A stretch of DNA of 64,000 bases from Rhodospirillaceae bacterium (GCA_018666155.1 JABJAH010000018.1:1-64000), one strand, 5' to 3'; counted from the stretch's first letter, positions 33,885-42,753 are shown. The notes: generated from the sequence alone by a model not told the origin. Made by a program: numbers and translations.

Positions 33885-34586
33885 ATGGGCCGCCCTCCCA
33901 CTCCAGAAGAACCACCAGTGTTTCAGGCCTCGCTCTCCTGTGATGACCTGACGGAATACGTCGCGACCCAAATGGATGCGTTCTTCCCTGATGGATTTCC
34001 TGTCCGACCCCAGTTGAAGCGCTACGTCACTGCGGCGCTCGAGCGCATGGAGCATTGTGTTCTACGTGCATCGCTCAAGGGGTTTCACACTAAAGATGGG
34101 CCGCGCTACCACCACCTGCACACCGATCAGCACGCCATGTTTCTCTATTATTTATCGAACACAGTTTTTGACATGGGCGGACCGGTGCCCGTCGCAGAGA
34201 AAACATACGCTTTGAACAAAACGCTTCACAGTCTGGATGTTTTTTATGAGGTCGAACTACCCGCTGTGTTTGCCCTGGTTCACCCCGTAGGCACGGTGCT
34301 CGGCCGTGCGACTTACGGCGACTACTTTTGTGCCTATCAGAATGTCTCCGTCGGCGCTGACTTGGATGGTAATCACCCGATTTTCGGGGACGGCGTTGTG
34401 ATGTACGGTGGTAGCCGTATCGTCGGCAAAGTCACAGTTGGCGACAACTGCTTGATCTCCGCCGGCACGTTGATTCTCGGTGGTGATATTCCGCCCAACC
34501 ACGTCGTTTTTGGCCAGCACCCCAATGTGGAGGCCAAGGCGACGCGCCACAAGGTCATCGAAAATATCTTTAAACCGTTGGTTTAA
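33885..34586 (+). CDS. Hexapeptide-repeat acetyltransferase (serine acetyltransferase-like)
   Basis: About 233 residues. The C-terminal half is a left-handed beta helix of hexapeptides (GTVLGRATYGDYFCAYQNVS, then GDGVVMYGGSRIVGKV and GDNCLISAGTLI), close to serine acetyltransferases; the N-terminal half is helical (TEYVATQMDAFFPDG). HHLHTDQHAMFLYYLSN suggests acetyl-CoA binding in the linker. The usual acceptors of such enzymes in glycan loci are amino sugars. The frame also allows a TTG at 33879 with AGGA 6 bases upstream; the ATG at 33885 is used. It follows the HisF-like gene by 14 bp, so it is likely part of the amidination operon. Confidence 0.85.
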   Translation: MGRPPTPEEPPVFQASLSCDDLTEYVATQMDAFFPDGFPVRPQLKRYVTAALERMEHCVLRASLKGFHTKDGPRYHHLHTDQHAMFLYYLSNTVFDMGGPVPVAEKTYALNKTLHSLDVFYEVELPAVFALVHPVGTVLGRATYGDYFCAYQNVSVGADLDGNHPIFGDGVVMYGGSRIVGKVTVGDNCLISAGTLILGGDIPPNHVVFGQHPNVEAKATRHKVIENIFKPLV

Positions 34587-34605
34587 CGGCAGCACAGGAG
34601 AGTCT

Positions 34606-35646
34606 ATGCGCCTCTTACTCATCGCAGCAATTTCACTTTCTGCCTTTACGGCTCAGGCCACGTGCACCGTCGATGATTTGTCGTCAGCAGGAGTTACCGG
34701 CTTCCAAGAGGCGGTGATCAGCGTCGGCGATCTCGATGCGGCCAATGAAACCTGGCAGACGGTCGGTGGCTATGAGGTGGTGTGTGATGGGCCGGTGGAG
34801 CCGGGGCTCGCCGCCTTTTGGGGCCTTCCCGCCGATACACCGATCCACAATGTCGTTCTGCGCAAAGGAAACGGCAGTCGCGGTCTTGTCAGGCTGGTGA
34901 AAATTTATGGCCTGCCCCAAGTGCAAATTCGATCTTCCGGTATGCCGTGGGATACGGGTGGGTTTTTTGATCTCTATGTCTATGTCAGTGACGTCGAAAC
35001 GGTGTTCGAGCAACTGCGCGAACGGGGCTGGCAGGGCTACACCGATCCGGTGAACTACACCCTTCAGGTTTTTGACATTACCGAAGCGATTGCCCGTGGC
35101 CCTAACGGCGAAGCTCTTGTACTGATGCAACGCAACGCGCCGCCCTACGATAAAGTCGCAGCGGCCTCGGAAAGCGGTATGAGCTGGCCCTTTAACACAG
35201 CGCTGATGGTGTCCGACTACGACGCTAACAGACACTTTTTTGAAAATGTTCTTGGCTGGACCGTTCATCTCAATGGCGAGTCCCTAACGCCGCCGCCTGG
35301 CCTCAACCCAACGGCGATCCCACTCAACCTGGCCAGCACTTTACCCCGCCGGTTTGCGGCTTACGCCAATAGTGAAAATGATCGCAATGGGTCGCTGCAG
35401 ATCCTCAAAACAGAAGGCCTCACGGGCGTTGATTTTCGAGATCGAGCAGAGCCGCCCAACCTTGGTATTTTGACCATGCGGGTTCCCATCGATGATGTTG
35501 ACGCTCTAGCCAAAGATGTTGAAGCGAAGGGCTATCCCATCCATGTCCCAGTGACGTCATTAACTCTACCGCCCTACGGCCCGGTTAAGATGATGGCGTT
35601 GAAAGCGCCCAACGGCGCGCGCATAGAATTTTTCGAACAGCAGTAA
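34606..35646 (+). CDS. Exported two-domain VOC (glyoxalase/dioxygenase fold) protein
   Basis: 346 residues from the ATG at 34606 (CAGGAG 7 bases before). The first 19 residues (MRLLLIAAISLSAFTAQA) are a signal peptide. Two VOC-like modules follow: GVTGFQEAVISVGDLDAANE and WPFNTALMVSDYDANRHFFE start each one, and GARIEFFEQQ ends the second. The usual metal-binding His at each module's start is replaced by Gln or Thr-rich residues, so metal binding is doubtful. Export of this fold is uncommon. Located just upstream of a periplasmic binding-protein gene. Confidence 0.78.
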   Translation: MRLLLIAAISLSAFTAQATCTVDDLSSAGVTGFQEAVISVGDLDAANETWQTVGGYEVVCDGPVEPGLAAFWGLPADTPIHNVVLRKGNGSRGLVRLVKIYGLPQVQIRSSGMPWDTGGFFDLYVYVSDVETVFEQLRERGWQGYTDPVNYTLQVFDITEAIARGPNGEALVLMQRNAPPYDKVAAASESGMSWPFNTALMVSDYDANRHFFENVLGWTVHLNGESLTPPPGLNPTAIPLNLASTLPRRFAAYANSENDRNGSLQILKTEGLTGVDFRDRAEPPNLGILTMRVPIDDVDALAKDVEAKGYPIHVPVTSLTLPPYGPVKMMALKAPNGARIEFFEQQ

Positions 35647-35661
35647 CTGGAAGACGAAGTC

Positions 35662-37242
35662 ATGATGCGTATCTTCAGTTTGGTGCTGAGTCTGTCTACG
35701 GTGCTCCTATTCGCGGCACCGCCCGTCAACGCCGATAACGTCGTTCGCTGGTCGGCCACAGGGGACGCCATCACCCTTGATCCCCACGCTCAAAATGAAG
35801 GCATGACTCTGGCGACGGCGCAGCAAATCTATGAGCCGTTGGTTAATCGCGATGAAACCATGGCATTGACCCCGGGCCTCGCCCTGACTTGGGGGCTGAC
35901 CGACGACCCCACCGTGTGGGAGTTCAAATTGCGCGAGGGCGTAACTTTTCACGAAGGGCAGCCATTCACCGCCGCGGACGTTGTGTTTTCTTTTGAACGG
36001 GCGCTCAAACCCGCATCGGATATGAAAGACATCATTGGGACGGTCCACGATGTCGTGGCCGTTGATGATTTTACGGTTCGTATTGTTACCGAGGGCCCCA
36101 ATCCGATTTTGCCTCAGCAAATCAACGATATTTTTATGATGTCCCGTGGTTGGGCTGAAGCAAACGCTGTCACCGAACCACAGGATGTCGCTGCGGGTCA
36201 GGAGACCTATGCCGTCCGTCACACCAACGGCACAGGTCCGTTCGTTTTAGAATTACGGGAGCCAGATGTTCGCACAATCTTGGTCAAGAACAGCGCGTGG
36301 TGGGGTCTCCAAGACGAAAACCCGCACAACGTTGACCGCATCATCTTTACACCGGTGTCCAATGCAGCGACACGGGTCGCGGCGTTGCTGTCTGGTGAAC
36401 TGGATTTCGTTTTAGATACCCCTGTGCAGGATCTTGCGCGTGTGCGGCGTACATCGGGTCTGACCGTGCAATCCACGGCAGAAGTGCGCGCTATCTTTAT
36501 CGGTATGGATACCGGGCGAGAGGAACTGCGCTCGTCCAACGTTAAGGGTAAAAACCCATTTGCCGATATCCGGGTGCGTCGCGCCATGAATATGGCGGTG
36601 GATCGCCAAGCCATTGTTAAGCGCATTATGCGGGGGATGGCAGAACCGGCAGGCATGTTGTTGTCGCCAGGGATCGGGGGGTACACCGCAGAGATCGACG
36701 CGCTGCCTGCGCTTGATCCAGAAGCTGCTCGCGCTCTTCTCAATGAGGCCGGGTATCCCGATGGATTCTCCGTCACCCTGGATTGCACCAACGATCGATA
36801 CATGAATGATGAAGCGGTGTGCCAAGCCGTGGTCGGGATGCTCGCCCGTATCGGTATCAAGGTGCGTCTGGACGCAAAGTCAAAAACGCTGCACTTCCCA
36901 AAAATTCAAAATGAACAAACGGATTTCTATTTGCTCGGCTGGGGTTCGGGTACCATGGACAGTCACTATCATCTCGATTTCTTGGCCATGCCCGACCGGG
37001 TATGGAACCGCACTGGCCTCCATGACCCTGATCTCTTCGCGATGATCGACGACATCGCAACGGAAACCGACTTTGCGAAACGGGATGCAATGATCAACCA
37101 GGCTTGGTTGCGGCTGAAGGCCGCGGACGTCTATATTCCATTGCATCATCAAGGCCTGGCATGGGCTATGAAAGACCGCCTGCACCTCCCGATTCAACCC
37201 GACAACCAGCCCCAGTTCCGTTTGGCACGGATTACAGACTAG
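35662..37242 (+). CDS. ABC transporter periplasmic binding protein, family 5 (peptide/nickel type)
   Basis: 526 residues with a signal peptide (SLVLSLSTVLLFAAPPVNA) and family-5 landmarks: RWSATGDAITLDPHAQNE, YEPLVNRDETMALTPGLALT, WEFKLREGVTFHEGQPFTAADVVFSFER, DIRVRRAMNMAVDRQAIV and a C-terminal lobe. Such proteins capture peptides, opines or related compounds. It is 15 bp after the VOC gene and upstream of two matching permeases, with a small methyltransferase gene between. No ATPase gene is seen in the cluster. Confidence 0.92.
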   Translation: MMRIFSLVLSLSTVLLFAAPPVNADNVVRWSATGDAITLDPHAQNEGMTLATAQQIYEPLVNRDETMALTPGLALTWGLTDDPTVWEFKLREGVTFHEGQPFTAADVVFSFERALKPASDMKDIIGTVHDVVAVDDFTVRIVTEGPNPILPQQINDIFMMSRGWAEANAVTEPQDVAAGQETYAVRHTNGTGPFVLELREPDVRTILVKNSAWWGLQDENPHNVDRIIFTPVSNAATRVAALLSGELDFVLDTPVQDLARVRRTSGLTVQSTAEVRAIFIGMDTGREELRSSNVKGKNPFADIRVRRAMNMAVDRQAIVKRIMRGMAEPAGMLLSPGIGGYTAEIDALPALDPEAARALLNEAGYPDGFSVTLDCTNDRYMNDEAVCQAVVGMLARIGIKVRLDAKSKTLHFPKIQNEQTDFYLLGWGSGTMDSHYHLDFLAMPDRVWNRTGLHDPDLFAMIDDIATETDFAKRDAMINQAWLRLKAADVYIPLHHQGLAWAMKDRLHLPIQPDNQPQFRLARITD

Positions 37243-37254
37243 AAAGACCGTTCC

Positions 37255-37794
37255 GTGCGCATTTCTCCCGAGTACCGCAAACTGAATCTTCAACTGCATC
37301 GCAGCAACCCCGACTATGGCCGGGCCGCTCATGCGATTGCACCCATGGTGGTTCAGCTGGCTCAGGAAACTGGTGCGCAGTCGTTGCTTGATTATGGCTG
37401 TGGCAAGGGGACGCTGCGTCCAGCGGTGTTGGCTTTGGCGCCAGATTTAGACGTTTCAGAATACGACCCAGCCATGCCGGGCAAAGACAGCGAACCATCC
37501 CCTGTCCATCTTGCCGTCTGTATCGACGTGCTCGAGCATATCGAGCCCGATTGTTTGGGTGATGTTCTATCCCACATTCAATCCTTAGGTCTCGGCGGCG
37601 CCTTCTTTATTGTCGATACGGTGCTCGCGCAGAAGACGTTGGCCGATGGCCGCAATGCCCATCTCATTGTTGAAGGTCTGCCCTGGTGGCATGAGAAATT
37701 GAACGGCTATTTCAATGTCGTGGTGGCGCAACCCATCATCCCGGAACAGCCGGAGCGTGTGTTAATTATCGGTGTGCCCCTGTCGGCAGCGTAA
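37255..37794 (+). CDS. Small SAM methyltransferase-like protein
   Basis: 179 residues beginning at a GTG. SLLDYGCGKGTLRPAV is motif I and VHLAVCIDVLEHIEPDCLGD motif II of class I methyltransferases, and GGAFFIVDTVLAQKTL fills the motif III position. The domain is short and lacks an extra substrate domain. Inserted between the binding protein and permease genes (12 and 45 bp away) and transcribed with them; its role in transport is not evident. Confidence 0.8.
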   Translation: MRISPEYRKLNLQLHRSNPDYGRAAHAIAPMVVQLAQETGAQSLLDYGCGKGTLRPAVLALAPDLDVSEYDPAMPGKDSEPSPVHLAVCIDVLEHIEPDCLGDVLSHIQSLGLGGAFFIVDTVLAQKTLADGRNAHLIVEGLPWWHEKLNGYFNVVVAQPIIPEQPERVLIIGVPLSAA

Positions 37795-37839
37795 CGCGCT
37801 GCGCCTTGACTTGAGGCCGGGGCGTGCCACAAACGCCCT

Positions 37840-38823
37840 ATGACGTCCTTTCTTATTCGCCGCGTCGGTCAGGCCGCTCTGGTCATGGTTTTGGTCAGTG
37901 CTGCCGCCTTCCTGCTGTTCAACTACGTCGGCGATCCAGTTAACAATCTGGTTGGCCAAGAGGCTTCCTTTGAAGACCGTCAAGCCTTGCGCGATCGCCT
38001 TGGCTTGAATGATTCCGCACCGGTGCAGTTCATCCGATTTATGGGCAACGCCCTGACGGGCGACTTCGGCATCTCTTATCGCATGCAGCGTCCGGTTTCA
38101 GATCTTGTCGCCGAACGTCTTCCCGCAACAGTCGAACTGGTTTTGGCATCCGCGCTTTTCTCGCTTCTGCTCGGAATTCCCATGGGCGTGTATACGGCGA
38201 TCCATCGTGAAGGTGTGCTGAGTCGGTTGGTTTTATCCGTGTCGCTGATCGGTGTGTCGTTGCCGACATTCGTAATTGGTATCGGCTTGATCTATTTGTT
38301 CTCCGTTACTCTTGGATGGCTGCCGTCTTTCGGGCGTGGCGACACCGTATCCCTCGGATTCTGGACAACAGGACTTCTAACCGCTGGCGGCCTTAAGGCG
38401 TTGGTGCTTCCCGCCGTAACGCTTGGCCTATTTCAAATGACCTTCATCCAGCGTCTTGTACGCGCCGAGATGATTGAAGTGCTCGGCACGGATTACATCC
38501 GCACCGCCCGGGCTATGGGTGTGCCCCGTAACCGTGTGCACTATGTCTATGCTTTAAAGAACACCCTGTTGCCGGTGATCACGGTGATAGGTCTCAAGCT
38601 AGGCGAGTTGATCGCGTTTTCCATCGTCACGGAAACGGTCTTCCAATGGCCCGGATTGGGTTTGCTATTCATTCAAGCCGTCGCCTTTGCTGACATCCCC
38701 ATCATGGCGGCCTATCTGGTTATGGTTGCGCTAGTTTTTGTCATCATAAATCTCGCTGTCGATGTGCTTTACGCTGTGGTCGATCCGCGTCTGCGGACAA
38801 GTCGGGGGGCGTCAAATGAATGA
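37840..38823 (+). CDS. ABC transporter permease, DppB/OppB type
   Basis: 327 residues with about six transmembrane helices. The short N-terminal helix (RVGQAALVMVLVSAAAFLLF), the N-terminal GDFGISYRMQRPVSDLVAERLP segment and the EAA-loop-like motif DYIRTARAMGVPRNRVHYVYALKNTLLP are typical of DppB. Its partner permease starts 8 bp before its end, so they are translated together. Confidence 0.95.
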   Translation: MTSFLIRRVGQAALVMVLVSAAAFLLFNYVGDPVNNLVGQEASFEDRQALRDRLGLNDSAPVQFIRFMGNALTGDFGISYRMQRPVSDLVAERLPATVELVLASALFSLLLGIPMGVYTAIHREGVLSRLVLSVSLIGVSLPTFVIGIGLIYLFSVTLGWLPSFGRGDTVSLGFWTTGLLTAGGLKALVLPAVTLGLFQMTFIQRLVRAEMIEVLGTDYIRTARAMGVPRNRVHYVYALKNTLLPVITVIGLKLGELIAFSIVTETVFQWPGLGLLFIQAVAFADIPIMAAYLVMVALVFVIINLAVDVLYAVVDPRLRTSRGASNE

Positions 38824-39727
38824 CGTCAACGTGTCACCTCGCGCCGTCTTATGGATGAGCTTTCGCAGCAGCCCGGTTGCGATGACGGCGGCAGCCTTTG
38901 TGGTGATGTTTCTATTCGGGGCACTTTTTGCACCGCTTCTGGCACCGCAAGACCCCTTTGATCCGATCAACCTTGAACTGATTAACTCCTTTTTGCCGCC
39001 GGCGTGGGCCGTTGGTGGAGACCCTGCCTTCTTGCTCGGCACCGATGATCAGGGCCGCGACATGCTCTCGGCCATTCTGTACGGCAGCCGCATTTCCCTC
39101 ACTGTTGGTCTGGCCGCCGTTGGTTTTGCTGCGACCTTGGGGGTCACCGTTGGGCTAGTCGCCGGCTATGCGGGCGGCTGGGTTGAAACGCTGTTGATGC
39201 GCCTGGCTGATGTTCAGCTTACCATCCCGGCCTTGCTGATTGCGCTCATGGTTGATGGGTTCTCCCGCGCGGTTTTGCCGCCGGAGATTCACGACGAGAT
39301 CGCGCTCTATATGTTGATCTTCGCTATCGGGATCGCCGACTGGCCGCAGTATGCGCGGGTCGTGCGGTCGGCGACGTTGTTGCAAAAGCAGTCGGGCTAT
39401 GTCGCCCAGGCAAAACTGATTGGCGCGTCTGATCCGGCTATCGTGTTTGGCCACATCCTACCCAACGTCATGACCTCTGTTCTGGTGCTCGCCACCTTGG
39501 GGTTGGCGCTAGCGGTGATTGCCGAGGCCACGTTGAGTTTTCTCGGCGTCGGCATGCCGCCGACCACACCGTCCTTGGGCACCTTAATTCGCATCGGCAA
39601 TGACTATCTATTTTCCGGCGAGTGGTGGATCACCTTGTTCCCATCCCTGGCCTTGATCTTACTGGCTCTGTCTGTGAACTTGCTCGGAGACTGGTTGCGC
39701 GATGCCCTCAATCCACGGTTAAGATAA
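38816..39727 (+). CDS. ABC transporter permease, DppC/OppC type
   Basis: About 303 residues from the ATG at 38816, with the N-terminal oligopeptide-permease extension (SSPVAMTAAAFVVMFLFGAL), LGTDDQGRDMLSAILYGSRISL and the coupling loop GYVAQAKLIGASDPAIVFGHILPN. A GGGGGGCG site precedes the start inside dppB. The frame runs further upstream, but that part lies inside dppB. The next gene is a dioxygenase, not an ATPase, so the transporter is incomplete here. Confidence 0.94.
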   Translation: MNDVNVSPRAVLWMSFRSSPVAMTAAAFVVMFLFGALFAPLLAPQDPFDPINLELINSFLPPAWAVGGDPAFLLGTDDQGRDMLSAILYGSRISLTVGLAAVGFAATLGVTVGLVAGYAGGWVETLLMRLADVQLTIPALLIALMVDGFSRAVLPPEIHDEIALYMLIFAIGIADWPQYARVVRSATLLQKQSGYVAQAKLIGASDPAIVFGHILPNVMTSVLVLATLGLALAVIAEATLSFLGVGMPPTTPSLGTLIRIGNDYLFSGEWWITLFPSLALILLALSVNLLGDWLRDALNPRLR

Positions 39728-39730
39728 GCC

Positions 39731-40576
39731 ATGCAAGTAAACCCCCTCTCTGATGTCTGTGGTGCCGAGGTTGTCGGCTTCGATTGCGGTGGCGCCATTG
39801 ATGACGCAACCTTTGCCGCTGTCCGTCAGGCCTTTTCCGATCATTCCGTTTTGATTTTCCGTGACCAGCAGTTGACGCCTGAGCAGCATCTGGCGTTCTC
39901 AAAACGCTGGGGTGATCTCAATGGCCATATCCTGACCCAGTATCTGTTGCCCGATTATCCGGAACTCTTGGCCGTATCCAACAAGAAGAATGACGCCGGT
40001 GAGCCCCTCGGGATCGAAGATGCCGGCCGTTATTGGCATACGGATGTTAGTTACGAAGCGGTGCCGCCGATGGGCTCATTGCTCTACGGATTAGAAGTAC
40101 CGGCGGAAGGCGGCGACACGATGTTTGCCAGCCAGTACCGGGCGTATGAGAAATTACCTAATGACCTCAAAGAGCGCGCTTCCTCATTGAAAGCCCGCCA
40201 TCGATTTAACTATACGCAGATCCAAGCGTCTAAAGGCAGCACTCGCAAACCGTTGACGGACGAACAACAGAAACAGTTGGTCGGGGCGGTGCATCCCGTC
40301 GTGCGCACCCATCCGGAGACCGGCCGTAAGGCGCTTTACGTCAATCCGGGATTCACGGAATCTCTTATCGATGTTGCCGAAGACGAAAGCCGTACGTTGC
40401 TCGACACACTATTTGGCTATGCCACCGATCCGGCGGTGATCTATCGTCATTCGTGGCAGGTGCGAGATTTGGTGTTCTGGGATAACCGCTGCCTGATGCA
40501 TCACGCCACGCCCTATCCGGCCGACAGTATTCGGCATATGCATCGCACGACGGTCGCTGGGTCTGTGCCGGTTTAG
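39731..40576 (+). CDS. TauD/TfdA family 2-oxoglutarate-dependent dioxygenase
   Basis: 281 residues. The iron ligands are His103 and Asp105 in YWHTDVSY and a distal His in MHHATPY; the 2-oxoglutarate-binding Arg probably lies in SIRHMHRTTVAG. TauD-type enzymes hydroxylate sulfonates, aryloxyacids, taurine or related compounds. It follows the permease by 3 bp, so the ABC system may import its substrate. The substrate class is not determined. Confidence 0.9.
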   Translation: MQVNPLSDVCGAEVVGFDCGGAIDDATFAAVRQAFSDHSVLIFRDQQLTPEQHLAFSKRWGDLNGHILTQYLLPDYPELLAVSNKKNDAGEPLGIEDAGRYWHTDVSYEAVPPMGSLLYGLEVPAEGGDTMFASQYRAYEKLPNDLKERASSLKARHRFNYTQIQASKGSTRKPLTDEQQKQLVGAVHPVVRTHPETGRKALYVNPGFTESLIDVAEDESRTLLDTLFGYATDPAVIYRHSWQVRDLVFWDNRCLMHHATPYPADSIRHMHRTTVAGSVPV

Positions 40577-40579
40577 CGG

Positions 40580-41830
40580 CTACACAACGGGCGCACGTTC
40601 CAGAATTCCAGCGATTTTTTGCCGCCGTGGCATGACAATCGCAGCGGCCAAGAACGTGACCAGTGCCCCAGTCAAAAGCGGCGGGCCGAAGCCCACCAGT
40701 TCGGCCAACGTTCCCATCACCATGGCACCCAGTGCAGGGCCACCGCGCCCAATGACCAGCCACACACTCATCACCCGCCCGCGCAATCGATCGGTGACGG
40801 ATGACTGAATTAATGTCTGTGTCCCGGTACCCGTGCAGGCTTGGGTAAAACCGGATACGGCCAGAAGTGCAGCGCCGGTCCATAGGTTTGTCGACATGGC
40901 AAACACCGCCACAGCCGCGCCGTTGACCAAGACGCCGATGAACACGATGCCCGTGAGTCCTGTGATCCGACCTCGCTGGGCCAACCAAATGGAGGCGCAG
41001 ATCGCCCCCACACCCATGGCGGAGGTTAAGATCGCTAACCCTTGTGGACCCGACTTGAATACTTCTCCGGCAAACCCAGGAAGAAGGTCGATCAAGGGTC
41101 GAGCGAAGAGGGAGTTCACGGCCGTGAGCGCAATAATGGCGGCGACGCCGGGATGGGTGAAGGTGAACTTCCCGCCTTCGATCAAATCCCGGAAGTACGA
41201 ACCGGTTGGAGGCACACTGTCTTTGACGCGGGGGATGCGAATCATCGCAAGCGCCACAATCATTGCGCCATAGGATGCGGCGTTAAACAAAAACGCCCAC
41301 GCAATGTCCGTTGTCGCAATGAGCACTCCAGCGATGGCTGGGCCAATGATACGGGCCACATTGAAGATGATGGAACTGATCGCAATCGCGGTTCCCATCA
41401 CCTCGCGCGGCACCATGTTCACGACCAATGTTATGCGGGCCGCTTGGTTCATGGCGTTGGTGACGCCACCGATGGCCATCAGCGCAACTAAAATTTCTGG
41501 AGATATCGCTCCCGTTAGAGTGAAAACCCAGAGGGCGATGGCTTGGCCACAGGCAAAGGTCTGGGCAATGATCGAAATCCGTTGGCGGTCGAAGCGGTCT
41601 GCGATCACACCGCCTAGTGGGGTGAGAATGACAATCGGGAAAAATTCAGCGATGGCGATGGCACCGAGCCATGCGCCAGACTCGGTTAATTCCCACATCA
41701 ACCAACCGACGGCCAGCCGTTGCACCCACATGCCGATCAGCGACAGCGTATTGCCGGCGGTATAAATAGCAAAATTGCGGATGGCGAAGGCCTGGCGCAG
41801 GCCCGAAAAATCAAACAGCGAATGTTTCAT
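40580..41830 (-). CDS. MFS transporter, MFS_3 / EntS-like group
   Basis: 416 residues with about twelve hydrophobic helices. RNFAIYTAGNTLSLIGMWVQ, AVGWLMWELT and LTPLGGVIADRFDRQRISII carry the group's N-terminal pattern (the G-x-x-D-R-x-x-R loop), and SSVTDRLRGRVMSVWLVIGR the second-half repeat. EntS-like proteins export siderophores or similar molecules. It is convergent with the dioxygenase gene by 3 bp. The start at 41830 leaves about 110 bp to the first tRNA-like copy. Substrate unknown. Confidence 0.9.
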   Translation of the reverse strand: MKHSLFDFSGLRQAFAIRNFAIYTAGNTLSLIGMWVQRLAVGWLMWELTESGAWLGAIAIAEFFPIVILTPLGGVIADRFDRQRISIIAQTFACGQAIALWVFTLTGAISPEILVALMAIGGVTNAMNQAARITLVVNMVPREVMGTAIAISSIIFNVARIIGPAIAGVLIATTDIAWAFLFNAASYGAMIVALAMIRIPRVKDSVPPTGSYFRDLIEGGKFTFTHPGVAAIIALTAVNSLFARPLIDLLPGFAGEVFKSGPQGLAILTSAMGVGAICASIWLAQRGRITGLTGIVFIGVLVNGAAVAVFAMSTNLWTGAALLAVSGFTQACTGTGTQTLIQSSVTDRLRGRVMSVWLVIGRGGPALGAMVMGTLAELVGFGPPLLTGALVTFLAAAIVMPRRQKIAGILERAPVV

Positions 41831-41939
41831 GTCTGCTGGGTTCTATATGGCCCAGGCCGAGGCGTCTATGCAGCGGTGATCGCATGACTCCGCTGTGAAC
41901 GGCGCGGGCCTTCACAACGGAGTGAGCGAGCTGTCGAAT

Positions 41940-41989
41940 GAGAATTTGGTGGAGCCGAGCCGGATCGAAGCGCTGACCTAGACGTTGCG
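41940..41989 (-). other. Degenerate tRNA-Ala 3'-end copy (candidate attachment site, outer)
   Basis: Matches the 3' half of the tRNA-Ala gene at 43746-43821 plus the bases just beyond its CCA end: GAGAATTTGGTGGAGCCGAG is identical, followed by three single mismatches before the anticodon stem, after which similarity is lost. It cannot fold as a tRNA. It lies in the gap between the MFS and lipoprotein genes, otherwise featureless. Confidence 0.8.
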
Positions 41990-42117
41990 CGCACCTCGCC
42001 CAGAGATCGCAGGTTTGTGTTCTACCGTCTACGCTCTTGTCTTAATCACGCCGTAATTTCCCCGTCCCATAAGCATCAGAACACGACACGCACTTTCAAT
42101 AGAATTGGAGAGGCGAG

Positions 42118-42753
42118 ATGTGGGCCCAGCGTAACGTTACGATAACTCTGGCTTTGATGCTGTTGACCGGTTGCGCCGACCCGGCTGTGTGGAGTGTCGT
42201 CGCGCCTGGCTACGAAAACGGTGTTTTTGTGTCCCGGGTCGCAATCGCCGTTAAGGATATACCAGAGCCTGGTCGGAGTTGGTCAGAACAGAAGCTGGCC
42301 GACGAACTTTCGGCGATGGGTGTTGTGCCTGTCCGGAACGACAGTAGGGCGGATGCTTTGCTGACCATGCGCCTGATAGGCCAACGCTATGTCACGATAA
42401 ACGTACCGCTCGTTCACCATCCCGGTGAAACCAAGATCACCACCTATGAAAAGAAGGGCGAGACGATCACCGAGATCAAGGAGAGTCCGGGATACACCAC
42501 AGGGGGATATTTCTACGACGTACCGGAAGCAACGGCAGCATTCACACTTAGTCGAAGCGAACCGGGTGGACATATAGCAACCGTTTGGGCCGCCAATACG
42601 ATTGTGCGTGGCGCAGAGAACGCGGTGTGGGCGGCGTTGGCTGTGGACATGGCTGGGCGCACCGCAAGGCAGCTAAAGCGGGATAAAATTATTTTACCTG
42701 TGGAGAATTTGGTGGAGCCGAGCGGGATCGAACCGCTGCCCTCGACGCCGTGA
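42118..42753 (+). CDS. Hypothetical lipoprotein whose C-terminus reads through a tRNA fragment
   Basis: 211 residues with a type II signal peptide (ITLALMLLTGCAD, lipobox Cys at residue 19), so it is anchored to a membrane. The mature part shows a small alpha/beta domain (RVAIAVKDIPEPGRSWSE, ADALLTMRLIGQRYVTINVP). I do not recognise the family. The last codons, ENLVEPSGIEPLPSTP, are the antisense translation of a tRNA-Ala 3' copy, so the natural end of the protein was probably replaced. GAGAGGCGAG stands before the ATG. Confidence 0.7.
   Translation: MWAQRNVTITLALMLLTGCADPAVWSVVAPGYENGVFVSRVAIAVKDIPEPGRSWSEQKLADELSAMGVVPVRNDSRADALLTMRLIGQRYVTINVPLVHHPGETKITTYEKKGETITEIKESPGYTTGGYFYDVPEATAAFTLSRSEPGGHIATVWAANTIVRGAENAVWAALAVDMAGRTARQLKRDKIILPVENLVEPSGIEPLPSTP
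42701..42747 (-). other. tRNA-Ala 3'-end copy (candidate attachment site, inner)
   Basis: Identical over 38 bp to 43737-43774 (nine bases beyond the tRNA CCA end and the T-arm half of the gene), then one mismatch and eight more matches. It lacks the 5' half and cannot fold as a tRNA. It overlaps the 3' end of the lipoprotein gene and supplies its stop codon. Confidence 0.88.

Noticed and set aside
41940-42747. Additional tRNA genes at the two tRNA-like copies
   Set aside because: Only the 3' half is present in each and the acceptor and D arms are missing, so neither can fold as a tRNA.
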